Below are positions 53,503 to 62,546 of a DNA stretch of 64,000 nt, piece by piece. Location: NCBI RefSeq assembly GCF_900019265.1, contig NZ_CYGX02000010.1:1-64000 (forward strand), in the 5' to 3' direction. Position numbers and translations under genes: made by a program. This stretch comes from Paraburkholderia ribeironis (GTDB lineage: Bacteria > Pseudomonadota > Gammaproteobacteria > Burkholderiales > Burkholderiaceae). Each line of letters begins with the position of its first letter. Within the stretch, counting starts at the first letter, position 1. Under the pieces are notes generated by a model. That model made no database searches. It was given only the letters and a program-made list of their open reading frames with translations, and was not told the DNA's origin.

Positions 53503-54237
53503 TCAGGTGCGCAGTTCAGCGACGAAGTCGTAGTGATCGTCGCGGCAATAGGTATCGGTCAGTTCGATCGCGCGCTGGTCGGCGCTGTAACCGATACGGG
53601 TAATGACCAGCAGAGCCGTGCGCGGTTCGATATCCATCAACGAAGCGATCTCGCTCGACGCGTTGACCGCCCGAAAGTGCTGCAAGGCGCGCACGACGGC
53701 CGCGCCACGTTGCTCCAGATAGCTGTACAGCGACACGCCGATCGCGTGCGGGTCGGGCACGATCGCCGCGGGCAGCGCCGAATGCTCGACCGCCATCACA
53801 ATGCCGTCCGCGCGCCGCAGCCGCCGCAGGCTCGCGACCGCCGCGCCGGGCGACAGCCCGAGTTGAACCAGCTCGTCACGGTTGGCGGCGCGGATCGCGC
53901 GCTCGAGCCACACCGAATCCGGCCGGAAGCCGCGCTGTTGCATCCTCTTCGTGAAACCGGTGAGGCGCGACAGCGGATCCTCGACCCGCGGCGTGATGAA
54001 GCTGCCCGCGCCGCGCGCACGCCGGATCAAGCCCTGCTCGACCAGCAACTCGATGGCCTTGCGCGCAGTGATGCGCGACACGCCAATCGCGTCGGAAAGC
54101 GTGCGCTCGGATGGCAGCGCCTCGCCGGCCGACCATACGCCGCAGTGGATCGCGGTCGCCAGATTGCGCGCGAGCTGCAGATAGACCGGCGTGACGTTGC
54201 GAGCGTCAGGCATCAGGGCAGACCAGCGAGTTTCCAT
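53503..54237 (-). CDS. GntR/HutC-family transcriptional regulator of the nag operon
   Basis: A 244-residue repressor. An N-terminal winged helix-turn-helix (GEALPSERTLSDAIGVSRITARKAIELL) is followed by a UTRA effector domain ending DTYCRDDHYDFVAELRT. HutC/NagR-type proteins commonly sense GlcNAc-6-phosphate or glucosamine-6-phosphate. Adjacency to nagA in the same orientation supports that role here, as inference. CTGGT/ACCAG inverted repeats occur on both sides of the gene. Confidence 0.92.
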   Translation of the reverse strand: METRWSALMPDARNVTPVYLQLARNLATAIHCGVWSAGEALPSERTLSDAIGVSRITARKAIELLVEQGLIRRARGAGSFITPRVEDPLSRLTGFTKRMQQRGFRPDSVWLERAIRAANRDELVQLGLSPGAAVASLRRLRRADGIVMAVEHSALPAAIVPDPHAIGVSLYSYLEQRGAAVVRALQHFRAVNASSEIASLMDIEPRTALLVITRIGYSADQRAIELTDTYCRDDHYDFVAELRT

Positions 54238-54569
54238 GGGGCTCCGGCGGCCGCAGCGAAGAGTGCGGCCTGCGAAAATTGAGAGCCCATTATATAACCA
54301 ACATAATACCAGTCAACAGATTGGTTCCATGCTGGTATAGATGGCGCAAAGCCTTGCTGGACAAGGCTCGCAGAGGTTTGGTGAGGCATTCCAGAGCGCG
54401 ATTCGGCGCTAAGGATTTACCCGCATGCGAATTCGGAGCATACCAGTGCGCTTCCTCCCGATTCGTTCGGCATATAGCCAGACGTCCGAAGCGATACCTT
54501 TTTGATACCAGTTTGATACACACGGAGCCGGAGTGGCTTTATGAACGCCATCCGTTCCCATATAGTGCG
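54238..54569. other. Divergent regulator/GNAT intergenic region
   Basis: A 332-nt region with AT-rich parts. It holds ATACCAG (54306-54312) / CTGGTAT (54332-54338), a perfect seven-base inverted repeat with a 19-nt spacer just upstream of the GntR gene, and another ATACCAG at 54505-54511. No credible gene is present. Confidence 0.5.
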
Positions 54570-55535
54570 ATGTACCAAACCATAACAATTCCCCGAGAGA
54601 GCCCGCACTTGACAGATTCCGAAGCGCTGCGGCGCGCGCAGGCCGTCCGCCATTTCAATCGGTTCTATACGCAGCACATTGGCGCGCTGCATGAGCACCT
54701 CGCGAGGAGCAACTTCTCGCTCACGGAGGTGCGCGTACTGTACGAGCTCTCTCGCGCACGCGCGCTGACGGCCTCGGTACTGGGCCGTGCTCTGGGTCTC
54801 GACAGTGGTTATCTGAGCCGCCTGCTGACCAGCTTCGAACGACGCGACCTGATCACGCGCCGCCCGTCCGACTCTGACGCGCGCCAGTCGTTGATCGCCC
54901 TCACCGAGCGCGGCCATGCGGCCTACGCGCCGCTCGACACGACCGCCATCGACGAAGTGCTCGCCGTGCTCGGCGGCCTCACCGTACTCGCGCAGGAACA
55001 GTTGATCGGCGCGATGAAGCTGATCGAGCGGCTGCTCGACGACCAGTCGAAGCATCGACTCGTGACGCTGCGGCAGCCGCACGCGGGCGAGTGCGGCTGG
55101 CTAGTGCATCGGCAAGCGCAGTGGTTCGCGGCGCAATACGGCTGGGATCGATCGTTCGAGGGCTTGCTCGCGCGGATCGTCGCCGATTACACGCAGCGCG
55201 ACGATCCGCTGCGCGAGATGTGCTGGGTCGCCGAACAGGAAGAGATGGTGGTCGGGTCGGTGTGCATCATCGGCATATCGACGACGGTTGCGGGCGTGCG
55301 CCTGCTGTGGGTCGAACCGGACGTGCAGCGGCTGGGCATCGGCACGCAAATGCTCAGCGAATGCGTGCGGTTCGCGCGACGCGCGGGCTACACGAAGCTC
55401 ACGCTGACCACGGCCAGCATGCTGCTGGAGACGCGGCGTTTATGCGAGCGGGCCGGCTTCAAACTTGCCGGCGCGACCGCCAAGCGCCGCTTCGGCCAGG
55501 ATCTGACGATCGAAAGATGGGAACTGGAGCTGTAG
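54570..55535 (+). CDS. MarR-type helix-turn-helix and GNAT acetyltransferase fusion
   Basis: A 321-residue two-domain protein. Residues about 10-150 form a MarR-like winged helix (LTEVRVLYELSRARALTASVLGRALGLDSGYLSRLL, core ALTASVLGRALGLDSGYLSR). Residues about 165-321 form a GNAT N-acetyltransferase with the acetyl-CoA loop VEPDVQRLGIGTQML. The fusion is recurrent in bacteria, but its acetylation target is generally unknown. The ATG at 54570 lacks a clear ribosome site; a TTG 13 codons on is an alternative. It is divergent from the nag regulator and convergent with metQ. Confidence 0.88.
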   Translation: MYQTITIPRESPHLTDSEALRRAQAVRHFNRFYTQHIGALHEHLARSNFSLTEVRVLYELSRARALTASVLGRALGLDSGYLSRLLTSFERRDLITRRPSDSDARQSLIALTERGHAAYAPLDTTAIDEVLAVLGGLTVLAQEQLIGAMKLIERLLDDQSKHRLVTLRQPHAGECGWLVHRQAQWFAAQYGWDRSFEGLLARIVADYTQRDDPLREMCWVAEQEEMVVGSVCIIGISTTVAGVRLLWVEPDVQRLGIGTQMLSECVRFARRAGYTKLTLTTASMLLETRRLCERAGFKLAGATAKRRFGQDLTIERWELEL

Positions 55536-55589
55536 AAGCCGACGCGGCGCGCACATCGGCGGCGCGCACCGGCTCGCGGCATTCGCCGC

Positions 55590-56402
55590 TTAGAACGACG
55601 GCACCATCGAACCCTTGAACTGGCTCTTGATGAACTGGCGCACGTCTTCCGACTGGTAAGCCGCGACCAGCTTCTTGACCCACGGCTTGTCCTTGTCCTG
55701 CGCGCGCACCGCGATCAGGTTCGCGTACGGGCTGTGAAGGTCTTCCAGCGCGATCGCGTCTTTGGTCGGCTGCAGGCCGGCGGCCAGCGCGAAGTTGGTG
55801 TTGATCACGGCGGCGTCCACATCCGCCAGCGAACGCGGCAATTGAGCGGCGTCGAGCTCGACGAACTTGATCTTCTTCGGATTCTCGGCGATGTCGAGCG
55901 GCGTGGCGTTATTGCCACCCGTGCCCGCGCCGGCCTTCAGCTTGATCAGGCCTTGCGCCTGCAGCAACAGCAGCGCACGGTTCTCGTTCGACGGATCGTT
56001 CGGCACCGCGACCTTCGCGCCCGGCTGCAGGTCCTTCAGCGACTTCAGCTTCTTCGAGTAAGCGCCGAGCGGCGAGATATACGTGAGACCGGCATTGACC
56101 AGCTTGTAGCCGCGCTGCTTGATCTGGCTGTCGAGGTAAGGCTGGTGCTGGAAGCTGTTCGCGTCGAGGTCGCCCGCGTCGAGTGCGGCGTTCGGCTGCA
56201 CGTAGTCGTTGAATTCGACGACCTTCACGTTCAGGCCGTCGCGCCTGGCCACTTTCGTGACGACTTCCCAGATTTGCGCATCGGGGCCGCCGATGGTGCC
56301 GACCTTGATGACTTTGTCGTCGGCGTGCGCACCGAAGCTGGTCAGGATTGCCGCAGCGGCGATGACTGTGGAGAGGGCTTTGAGGATGTTTCTGCGCTGC
56401 AT
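55590..56402 (-). CDS. metQ: MetQ/NlpA-family ABC transporter substrate-binding protein
   Basis: A 270-residue periplasmic binding protein for methionine or related compounds. The signal peptide (MQRRNILKALSTVIAAAAIL) ends AHA-DD without a lipobox cysteine, so it is predicted soluble rather than lipid-anchored. The family stretch VGTIGGPDAQIWEVV and the C-terminal VAAYQSEDVRQFIKSQFKG are clear. The permease and ATPase genes metI and metN are not adjacent, so it is an orphan component that probably docks with a transporter encoded elsewhere. Confidence 0.92.
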   Translation of the reverse strand: MQRRNILKALSTVIAAAAILTSFGAHADDKVIKVGTIGGPDAQIWEVVTKVARRDGLNVKVVEFNDYVQPNAALDAGDLDANSFQHQPYLDSQIKQRGYKLVNAGLTYISPLGAYSKKLKSLKDLQPGAKVAVPNDPSNENRALLLLQAQGLIKLKAGAGTGGNNATPLDIAENPKKIKFVELDAAQLPRSLADVDAAVINTNFALAAGLQPTKDAIALEDLHSPYANLIAVRAQDKDKPWVKKLVAAYQSEDVRQFIKSQFKGSMVPSF

Positions 56403-56864
56403 GTAATTCTCGCTGTTACTAATCGACTCTCTGATCGGTGTCAGAGTCGGGTGAAAGCCGGCGGTCTCGCTCGCGCGAGTGCGCCGCCAACTGAACCCGG
56501 GATGGTCTCATATGCCAGGCAAGATGGGAAATATCACGATCGCATATGGTTATGCGCGGGTTGTGTGTGCGGGACGGCACGGGATGGCGTGTGCGATCAG
56601 AACCCGCACGGCAGCCCACCTTCGCGCGATGCCGCAGGATGTACCGCTGACGGATCGGATCCTCGCCAGCGCCCCCTTCGCCCAGCAAAAGCTCGCGCGT
56701 TACGAGGTGACCGAGTTCAAGACGACGCGTCTCGCGCCAGGATTGAATTTGCCGCTACCGGCTTGAGGGTTACAACGGGGGAAGTTGAAACGGGCGCGGT
56801 CGAGTGACGCCGGGTCACCGAGCGTTGCGCGCCCATCTACGTTCTGCTGCGCTCGTGCCGTGTA
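56403..56864. other. metQ/sco intergenic region
   Basis: A 462-nt gap with no confident gene. It contains the metQ promoter region (minus strand, near 56403-56470), which shows no recognisable SAM or other riboswitch, and a weak plus-strand ORF at 56479-56766. Confidence 0.5.
56479..56766 (+). CDS. Doubtful small hypothetical protein
   Basis: A 95-codon ORF, or 45 codons from the ATG at 56629. The last 45 codons have GC-biased third positions as real genes here do. I recognise no family, see no ribosome site, and an antisense ORF covers the same stretch. It may be a remnant of a longer gene. Confidence 0.2.
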   Translation: MRRQLNPGWSHMPGKMGNITIAYGYARVVCAGRHGMACAIRTRTAAHLRAMPQDVPLTDRILASAPFAQQKLARYEVTEFKTTRLAPGLNLPLPA

Positions 56865-57482
56865 TCAGTCGAGCAGCAACTTGATATCGTGCACCCACGG
56901 CGTCGCGCCCTGACCATCGCGTGCGAACAGACGCAGCTTGCCTTGCGTATCGAATACATAGCTCGCGGCCGTGTGATCCATCGTGTAGCTGTCTGGCGTC
57001 TTGCCGGGCACCTTCGCGTAGTAGACGCGGAAATCCTTCGCGACTTTGGCGAGTTGCGCGTCGTCGGCGGGACGCAAACCGATGAAGGTCGGATTGAACG
57101 CCGGCACGTATTGCGCCAGCAACGCGGCCGTGTCGCGCTCGGGATCGACCGTAACGAACAGCACCTGCACGCGCTTCGCGTCGTCCGGGCCGAGTTGCTG
57201 CAACGCTTGCGACAGCTCCGCCATGGTGGTCGGGCAGACATCCGGGCAATGCGTGTAGCCGAAGAACAGCACCACCACCTTGCCCTTGAAATCCGCCATC
57301 GTGCGAATCTTGCCGGACGTGTCGGGCAGCGAGAAGTTGCTCGCGAATTGGGTGTTGCCGGTGATGTCGAGATTCTGGAACGCCGGCGGCTGCTTGCCGC
57401 AGCCGGCCGCCAGCAACGCGCCGCCGAGCGCGCAAGCCATCACAGCAGCACGCGTCACGCGCGCAAAGCGGTTTCTGAGCAT
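56865..57482 (-). CDS. SCO1/SenC family copper chaperone
   Basis: A 205-residue lipoprotein with lipobox LLAAGC near residue 27 and a thioredoxin fold. The copper-binding CxxxC is in FFGYTHCPDVCPTTMAEL, and the distant histidine ligand is in YTMDHTAASYVFD. SCO proteins deliver copper to the CuA site of cytochrome c oxidase subunit II. It lies four nt after ctaB, closing the oxidase biogenesis run. Confidence 0.94.
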   Translation of the reverse strand: MLRNRFARVTRAAVMACALGGALLAAGCGKQPPAFQNLDITGNTQFASNFSLPDTSGKIRTMADFKGKVVVLFFGYTHCPDVCPTTMAELSQALQQLGPDDAKRVQVLFVTVDPERDTAALLAQYVPAFNPTFIGLRPADDAQLAKVAKDFRVYYAKVPGKTPDSYTMDHTAASYVFDTQGKLRLFARDGQGATPWVHDIKLLLD

Positions 57483-57486
57483 GGGA

Positions 57487-58392
57487 TTACGCGCCGATCA
57501 CGACGCGCGCATAGTGGTCGATCAGCAGCGCGGCGAACAGCAGCGACAGATAGACGATCGAGTAACGGAAGGTTCTGCGCGCCAGATCGTCCGAATACTC
57601 CCGATAGATCTTCCACGCATACGCGAGAAACACGGCGCCCAGCAGCACCGCCGCGCCGAGGTACACCACGCCGCTCATGCCGGAGATGAACGGCATCAGC
57701 GCGACCGCGAACAGGATGATCGTGTACAGCAGAATATGCAGCCGCGTGTATTGCTCGCCGTGCGTGTTCGGCAGCATCGGCAGGCCGGCGTTTTCGTAGT
57801 CTTTGCGACGATACAGTGCGAGCGCCCAGAAATGCGGCGGCGTCCACACGAAGATGATCAACACCAGAATCCATGCGTCGCCCGGCACGTGCCCGGTGAC
57901 CGCAGCCCAGCCGAGCGCCGGCGGCATTGCGCCCGACGCGCCGCCGATCACGATGTTCTGCGGCGTGGCTGGCTTGAGCAGCAGCGTATAGATGACCGCA
58001 TAGCCGACGAAGGTGGCCAGCGTGAGCCACATGGTCAGCGGGTTGGCGAACGTGTAGAGCGTCCACATGCCGAGGCCGCCGAGCACGCCCGAAAAGATCA
58101 GGATCTGCGCGGTGGTGATCTCGCCGCGCGCAGAGGGTCGCCACGACGTGCGCCGCATCTTCGCGTCGATTTTCTGTTCGACGAGGCAATTGATCGCGAA
58201 GGCCGCGCCGGCCAGCAACCAGATGCCGACCGTGCCGCCGATCAGCACCGTCCATGGCACCATGCCCGGTGTCGAGAGAAACATGCCGATCACGGCGCAG
58301 AACACGGCGAGTTGCGTGACGCGCGGCTTCGTCAGGGCGATGTATTGGGAAACCCGGCTGCCGGGCGTTTGGGAGAGTGTTGTGCTGTCCAT
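57487..58392 (-). CDS. ctaB: Protoheme IX farnesyltransferase (heme O synthase)
   Basis: A 301-residue UbiA-family prenyltransferase with about nine helices. The aspartate-rich substrate motif region reads [15 protein letters not shown] (NxxxDxxxD-type), and the second lies in [26 protein letters not shown] (core [20 protein letters not shown]). It converts heme B to heme O, the precursor of heme A. It starts six nt after ctaA, so the two heme steps are consecutive in one transcript. Confidence 0.97.
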   Translation of the reverse strand: MDSTTLSQTPGSRVSQYIALTKPRVTQLAVFCAVIGMFLSTPGMVPWTVLIGGTVGIWLLAGAAFAINCLVEQKIDAKMRRTSWRPSARGEITTAQILIFSGVLGGLGMWTLYTFANPLTMWLTLATFVGYAVIYTLLLKPATPQNIVIGGASGAMPPALGWAAVTGHVPGDAWILVLIIFVWTPPHFWALALYRRKDYENAGLPMLPNTHGEQYTRLHILLYTIILFAVALMPFISGMSGVVYLGAAVLLGAVFLAYAWKIYREYSDDLARRTFRYSIVYLSLLFAALLIDHYARVVIGA

Positions 58393-58398
58393 GTGGAG

Positions 58399-59508
58399 TC
58401 ACGCTGGCGCGGCGTCGCGTGCAGGGAGCACGGCGCGGCCGGGACGGCTATAAGCGATTCGAAAGTTTAACATAACGAGCAAAAGCAGCAGGATCGCGGC
58501 CCCACCGTTGTGCGCGACCGCAATCGGCAACGGCCATTGCAGGACGATGTTCGACAGCCCAGTGACGAACTGGATCAGGACCACCAGCAGCACGCCGTTC
58601 GCCGGCCGCCGCAGCGACTCGAAGCGGCGCAGTTTCAGCGCGAACCACAGCAGATAGGCAATCACCACGATCGCAAACGTGCGATGCGTCCAGTGAATCG
58701 CCACCAGCGCATCCTGGGTGATCACGTCGCCGGCGCCGGTCATGCCGAGCGCGCGCCACAGGTGGAAACCGTGCGCGAAGTCCATCGGCGGAATCCATTG
58801 GCCGTTGCAGGTCGGGAAGTCGGTGCACGCGAGCACCGCATAGTTCGTACTGACCCAGCCGCCCAATGCGATTTGCGCGACCAGCAGCGCCAGACCCGCC
58901 AGCGCCGCCACGCGCCAGCGCGCGGCTTCGGGTTCGTCGGCGGGTAACGGCGTCAGCCGCGCCGCCAGCCAGCCGAGCGTGCCGAGCAGCGCGAGGCCGA
59001 GCAGCAGGTGCGTCGTCACGATGATCGGCTGCAGCTTCATGGTCACGGTCCACGCGCCAAATGCGCCTTGCACCAGAATCAGCAGCAGCAGCGACGTCGG
59101 CCACCACGGCGACACGTGCAACGGACGGCGCCTGATGCGCGCCGTCCACGCGATGATCGTCTGCGCGATGATCAGCACGCCGATCGCCATCGCGAAGTAA
59201 CGGTGGATCATTTCGATCCAGGCCTTGGCCATGCTGACCGGTCCGGTGGGCATCGCCTGATACGCAGCTGAAATGGCCGCGTGCGCGATGAACGGCGACG
59301 AGGTGCCGTAGCAGCCCGGCCAGTCCGGGCAGCCTAGCCCGGAATCGGTGAGACGCGTGAAGCCGCCGAACATCACCAGATCGAGCGTCAGGAAGGTCGT
59401 CAGCCAGACCAGCTTGCGGAATTTGTTGTCGTCGGCCTTGACCCACACGTAAGACAGCGGCAACAACGCGATACACAGCCCGATCAAGGCCAGTTGCAGT
59501 ACGAACAT
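58399..59508 (-). CDS. ctaA: Heme A synthase (COX15/CtaA)
   Basis: A 369-residue membrane enzyme with about eight helices that oxidises heme O to heme A. Heme-binding histidines are in WIEMIHRYFAM, VTTHLLLGLAL and IHWTHRTFA, and the conserved DSGLGCPDWPGCYG precedes them. Start and length fit the family. It lies between an SCO-like gene and ctaB. Confidence 0.96.
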   Translation of the reverse strand: MFVLQLALIGLCIALLPLSYVWVKADDNKFRKLVWLTTFLTLDLVMFGGFTRLTDSGLGCPDWPGCYGTSSPFIAHAAISAAYQAMPTGPVSMAKAWIEMIHRYFAMAIGVLIIAQTIIAWTARIRRRPLHVSPWWPTSLLLLILVQGAFGAWTVTMKLQPIIVTTHLLLGLALLGTLGWLAARLTPLPADEPEAARWRVAALAGLALLVAQIALGGWVSTNYAVLACTDFPTCNGQWIPPMDFAHGFHLWRALGMTGAGDVITQDALVAIHWTHRTFAIVVIAYLLWFALKLRRFESLRRPANGVLLVVLIQFVTGLSNIVLQWPLPIAVAHNGGAAILLLLLVMLNFRIAYSRPGRAVLPARDAAPA

Positions 59509-59531
59509 CGTTTCTTACCCTGGTTGCGGCA

Positions 59532-60188
59532 TCAGCCGATGTTCGACCATTTGAGCAGCTTGGTCACGTCGCCCTTGATCTTGCTCGGGTTCGGATCTTT
59601 CGGGAAACGCATCATCAGATTGCCGTTCGGATCGACCATGTAGATATGGTCGGTGATCTGGGTGCCGGTGTCGGCGGGCAGCCAGGCAGACACCTGCGCC
59701 GGATCGGCGATCAACATGTTGGTGTCGGGATAGGCCGTTTGTATCATGTCGGCGACCTTGCCTGCGTCGGTGCGCAGCCACACCTCCACGACGCGCTCGC
59801 GTTCCGGTCCCTGGGCTGCGCGGATTTGTCGCATGAAGTAGAGCTTGGTGACACACGCCTTGTCGCACGCGCTGCGGTCGACCGAGATCAGCAGCCAGCG
59901 CCCGCGCAACGTGGCCAGCTTGAGCGGCTTGCCGTCCTCGCCCGTGACCACGAGCGAGTCGGGAATCGGCCGTTGCGGTTCGACCAGCGTGCCGTAGCTC
60001 GTGCTGCCGCCGGTCGGCTTGACCACGTAGTACATGAAATACGACACGGCGATCGGCGCCGCGCAGATGATCGCCAGCAATAGCAGAACCCAGCGGCCGC
60101 GTCGCCACGAGCCCTTGCCGTTGGATTGGCCGGGCAGCGCTTGTGCCGCGGCGGATTTGCCGGCTCGCGGTGAACGGGGAGATTGCAT
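59532..60188 (-). CDS. Membrane-anchored SCO-like cytochrome oxidase assembly protein
   Basis: A 218-residue protein with one N-terminal helix (VLLLLAIICAAPIAVSYFMY, about residues 33-52) and a periplasmic thioredoxin-like domain. A CxxxC motif occurs in SACDKACV, in the position of the SCO copper motif but in a divergent setting. The conserved HIYMVDPNGNLMMRFPKD resembles SCO proteins. It sits between the SURF1 and ctaA genes, where Burkholderiales commonly carry an uncharacterised protein of this kind. A role in copper or thiol handling for the oxidase is inference. The start at 60188 is chosen to avoid a 22-residue unconserved leader. Confidence 0.8.
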   Translation of the reverse strand: MQSPRSPRAGKSAAAQALPGQSNGKGSWRRGRWVLLLLAIICAAPIAVSYFMYYVVKPTGGSTSYGTLVEPQRPIPDSLVVTGEDGKPLKLATLRGRWLLISVDRSACDKACVTKLYFMRQIRAAQGPERERVVEVWLRTDAGKVADMIQTAYPDTNMLIADPAQVSAWLPADTGTQITDHIYMVDPNGNLMMRFPKDPNPSKIKGDVTKLLKWSNIG

Positions 60189-60339
60189 CGACACTACAGG
60201 ACCTCTTTCAAATGATTGTGCGGTGCCGGCCCTTCGGCGGGCGGCAAGCCGCATGTACTGCGTATAGATCGCGCGTTTGCGACGGCGGTTGCCACTGCAA
60301 TTGCTACTGCATTTGCCTCGCTACTCGCGCGTGGCCACG

Positions 60340-61056
60340 TTACGCGCCTCGCGCGTGCTCTTTTCGGGCGGCACGGCGCGCGGCATACAGGCCGAATGCG
60401 AGAGCCGCGGCCGCCATGCCCCACCACTGGAACATGTAGCCATAGTTACGCTCGACGCCGCTGGTCGGCGCGGGCCAATCGCGCACCAGTGTGTCGCCGT
60501 CGTCGCTCAGTTGCTGTATCACGAACGATTGCAGCGGCAGCCCGGTTTCCGCCGCATAGGCGGCGACGTCCAGATTCTGGCGGATCAGCTGATGCGCGGC
60601 CGAGCCGCCCTGCCCCAGTTCGAAAGCGCGCGATGCGTCGGCGCGCGCAATCCCTTCAATTTCGATTTCGCCTTGCGGCGTGCCGTAAGGCGCGATGGTC
60701 TCGCGACTGCTCATGTTGCGCGGCAGCCAGCCGCGATTGACCAGTACGTAGCCGCCGTCGGTCAACCTGAAAGGCATCACGACGTAGAAGCCCGGCTGGT
60801 CGTTATACGGACGATTGTCCAGGTACACGACCTTGTCCGTGACAAAACTGCCGCGCGCCTTTACGCGATGAAATTCGATGTCCTTCAATTCGACCGGTGC
60901 GGCGCTCACAGGCCGCGCCGGTGCGTTTTCGAACTGCGTGATGTGTGCTTCGAGCGCTTCCTTCTGATGCGCACGATCGAGCTGCCAGAAACCGAGCCGC
61001 ACCGTCACGGCGACCACGAGCACAATCAGCAGCGCGGGAATCAGACGGATCTTCAT
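60340..61056 (-). CDS. SURF1 family cytochrome oxidase biogenesis protein
   Basis: A 238-residue protein with a helix at each end enclosing a periplasmic domain, the SURF1 plan. Diagnostic are LGFWQLDRAHQKEALEA after the first helix, YLDNRPYNDQPGFYVVMPF, VLVNRGWLPR and the NYGYMFQWWGMA entry to the last helix. SURF1 helps insert heme A into subunit I. The start is the conserved MKIRLIPAL at 61056. Confidence 0.93.
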   Translation of the reverse strand: MKIRLIPALLIVLVVAVTVRLGFWQLDRAHQKEALEAHITQFENAPARPVSAAPVELKDIEFHRVKARGSFVTDKVVYLDNRPYNDQPGFYVVMPFRLTDGGYVLVNRGWLPRNMSSRETIAPYGTPQGEIEIEGIARADASRAFELGQGGSAAHQLIRQNLDVAAYAAETGLPLQSFVIQQLSDDGDTLVRDWPAPTSGVERNYGYMFQWWGMAAAALAFGLYAARRAARKEHARGA

Positions 61057-61167
61057 TGAACGCGCTCCAGCCACGCTTGCGGTGCCGCCTGGAACTTGCG
61101 GCAAACGCCCGCACGCGGTGCGATAATAAACGCCTTGCCTTTGCGCTTTCCGGTTTCAGCGGGTTCC

Positions 61168-61377
61168 ATGCACATTATCGTTCCCATCGCCTTTGTCCTG
61201 ATCATCGCCAGCATGGTGTCGGCGCTGTATTTCATGATGCATGACAAGGGCAAAACCAAGCGGATGGTCTGGTCGCTCGCCACGCGGGTGGGCCTGTCGA
61301 TCTCGCTGTTTCTGTTCATCCTGTTTGCACACTGGATGGGCTGGATTCAGGCGACCGGTATTCCTTACGGGCGTTGA
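61168..61377 (+). CDS. Twin transmembrane protein (DUF2909)
   Basis: A 69-residue protein with two helices (IIVPIAFVLIIASMVSALYF and VGLSISLFLFILFAHWMGWI) joined by the basic loop HDKGKTKRM. DUF2909 proteins are habitually found within cytochrome oxidase clusters of beta- and gamma-proteobacteria, and their function is unknown. It is the only plus-strand gene in this cluster, divergent from SURF1 and convergent with ctaE. Confidence 0.85.
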   Translation: MHIIVPIAFVLIIASMVSALYFMMHDKGKTKRMVWSLATRVGLSISLFLFILFAHWMGWIQATGIPYGR

Positions 61378-61403
61378 GTCCGGCGCAGCAATCCTCACAC
61401 CGC

Positions 61404-61440
61404 CAAACAAAACGCCGCCCTGACACGGTCGAGGGCGGCG
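61404..61440 (-). terminator. Terminator of the ctaE transcript
   Basis: CGCCGCCCT (61413-61421) pairs with AGGGCGGCG (61432-61440). On the minus strand the stem is followed by TTTTGTTT, as for an intrinsic terminator ending ctaE. Confidence 0.75.
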
Positions 61441-61540
61441 CTGCATAAGTCCTTGCAAGCTGTTCGCGCGCCCCGCCCCGCAGGACGTTGCGCGCAGCCC
61501 GCACTCATTCCGGCAGCCGGCCGGTGCGGGCCAGACTGCG

Positions 61541-62398
61541 TTACAGCCAGTACACGACGACGTACAGCCCGAGCCACACCACGTCGACAAAGTGCCAATA
61601 CCAGGCGGCGCCTTCGAACGCGAAGTGATGCTCCGGCGTGAAGTGGCCGCGGATCAAGCGCACCAGCACCACCGCGAGCATCGTGCCGCCGAGGAACACG
61701 TGGAAACCGTGGAAGCCGGTCAACAGGAAGAACGTCGAACCATACACACCCGACGCCAGCGTCAGATTCAATTCGTTGTACGCGTGGAAGTATTCGAAGG
61801 CTTGCAGGAACAGGAAGCAGACGCCCAGCACGAGCGTAGCCGCCAGCCAGGCGATCGCCTTGTTGCGATGATTTTCACGCAGCGCGTGGTGCGAAACCGT
61901 CAGCGTGGCGCCCGAGGACAACAGAAGCGCCGTGTTGATGGTCGGCACCGGCCACGGCTGCATCGACTTGTACGTCGACACCAGCGCTGCCGGGCCGTTG
62001 TTCGGCCACACCGCCGAGAAATCCGGCCAGATCAGCTTGTAATCGAGACTGCCCAGCTGATGCATTGCGATTGCACGCGCATAGAACAGCGCGCCGAAAA
62101 ACGCGGCGAAGAACATCACTTCGGAGAAGATGAACCAGCTCATGCTCCAGCGGTACGACTTGTCGACATTCTTGCCGTACATGCCGCCTTCGGACTCGGC
62201 GATCGCGTCGCCGAACCAGTGCCATAGCGTAAAGAGCAGCCACAACAAACCAGCGAAGACGCCGAGCGGCGCCCACGTATGGTCGTTGATCCAGGCCGCA
62301 AGCGATCCGAGCATGACCAGCAATCCGGCAGCGGCGCTGATCGGATGCCGCGACGGATGCGGTACGAAATAGTACGGGCTCTCGTTTTGACCGCTCAT
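61541..62398 (-). CDS. ctaE: Cytochrome c oxidase subunit III
   Basis: A 285-residue seven-helix subunit of the aa3 oxidase. Characteristic are MSWFIFSEVMFFAAFFGALF (the helix with the lipid-pocket Glu), FLLTGFHGFHVFLGGTML and a C-terminal WHFVDVVWLGLYVVVYW. It stabilises subunit I and keeps proton uptake active. It is downstream of DUF2970 and ctaG in the same orientation. Confidence 0.97.
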   Translation of the reverse strand: MSGQNESPYYFVPHPSRHPISAAAGLLVMLGSLAAWINDHTWAPLGVFAGLLWLLFTLWHWFGDAIAESEGGMYGKNVDKSYRWSMSWFIFSEVMFFAAFFGALFYARAIAMHQLGSLDYKLIWPDFSAVWPNNGPAALVSTYKSMQPWPVPTINTALLLSSGATLTVSHHALRENHRNKAIAWLAATLVLGVCFLFLQAFEYFHAYNELNLTLASGVYGSTFFLLTGFHGFHVFLGGTMLAVVLVRLIRGHFTPEHHFAFEGAAWYWHFVDVVWLGLYVVVYWL

Positions 62399-62546
62399 TC
62401 TTGATTCTCCACTTCAGTCCAGTTGTTCCGGAATCTCCGGCTGTATCTTCGGCGGCGCGTCGATACCGCACCGCTTCACTCTAATTCGTGGGCCCTGCTG
62501 CCTCGCCCGGTCCTGCCTCGCCCTTGCCCTGGCGATGCACCGACGC

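Noticed and set aside
56403-56470. SAM-type riboswitch upstream of metQ
   Set aside because: I see no conserved multi-stem architecture; the leader to the first AT-rich promoter-like bases is too short.
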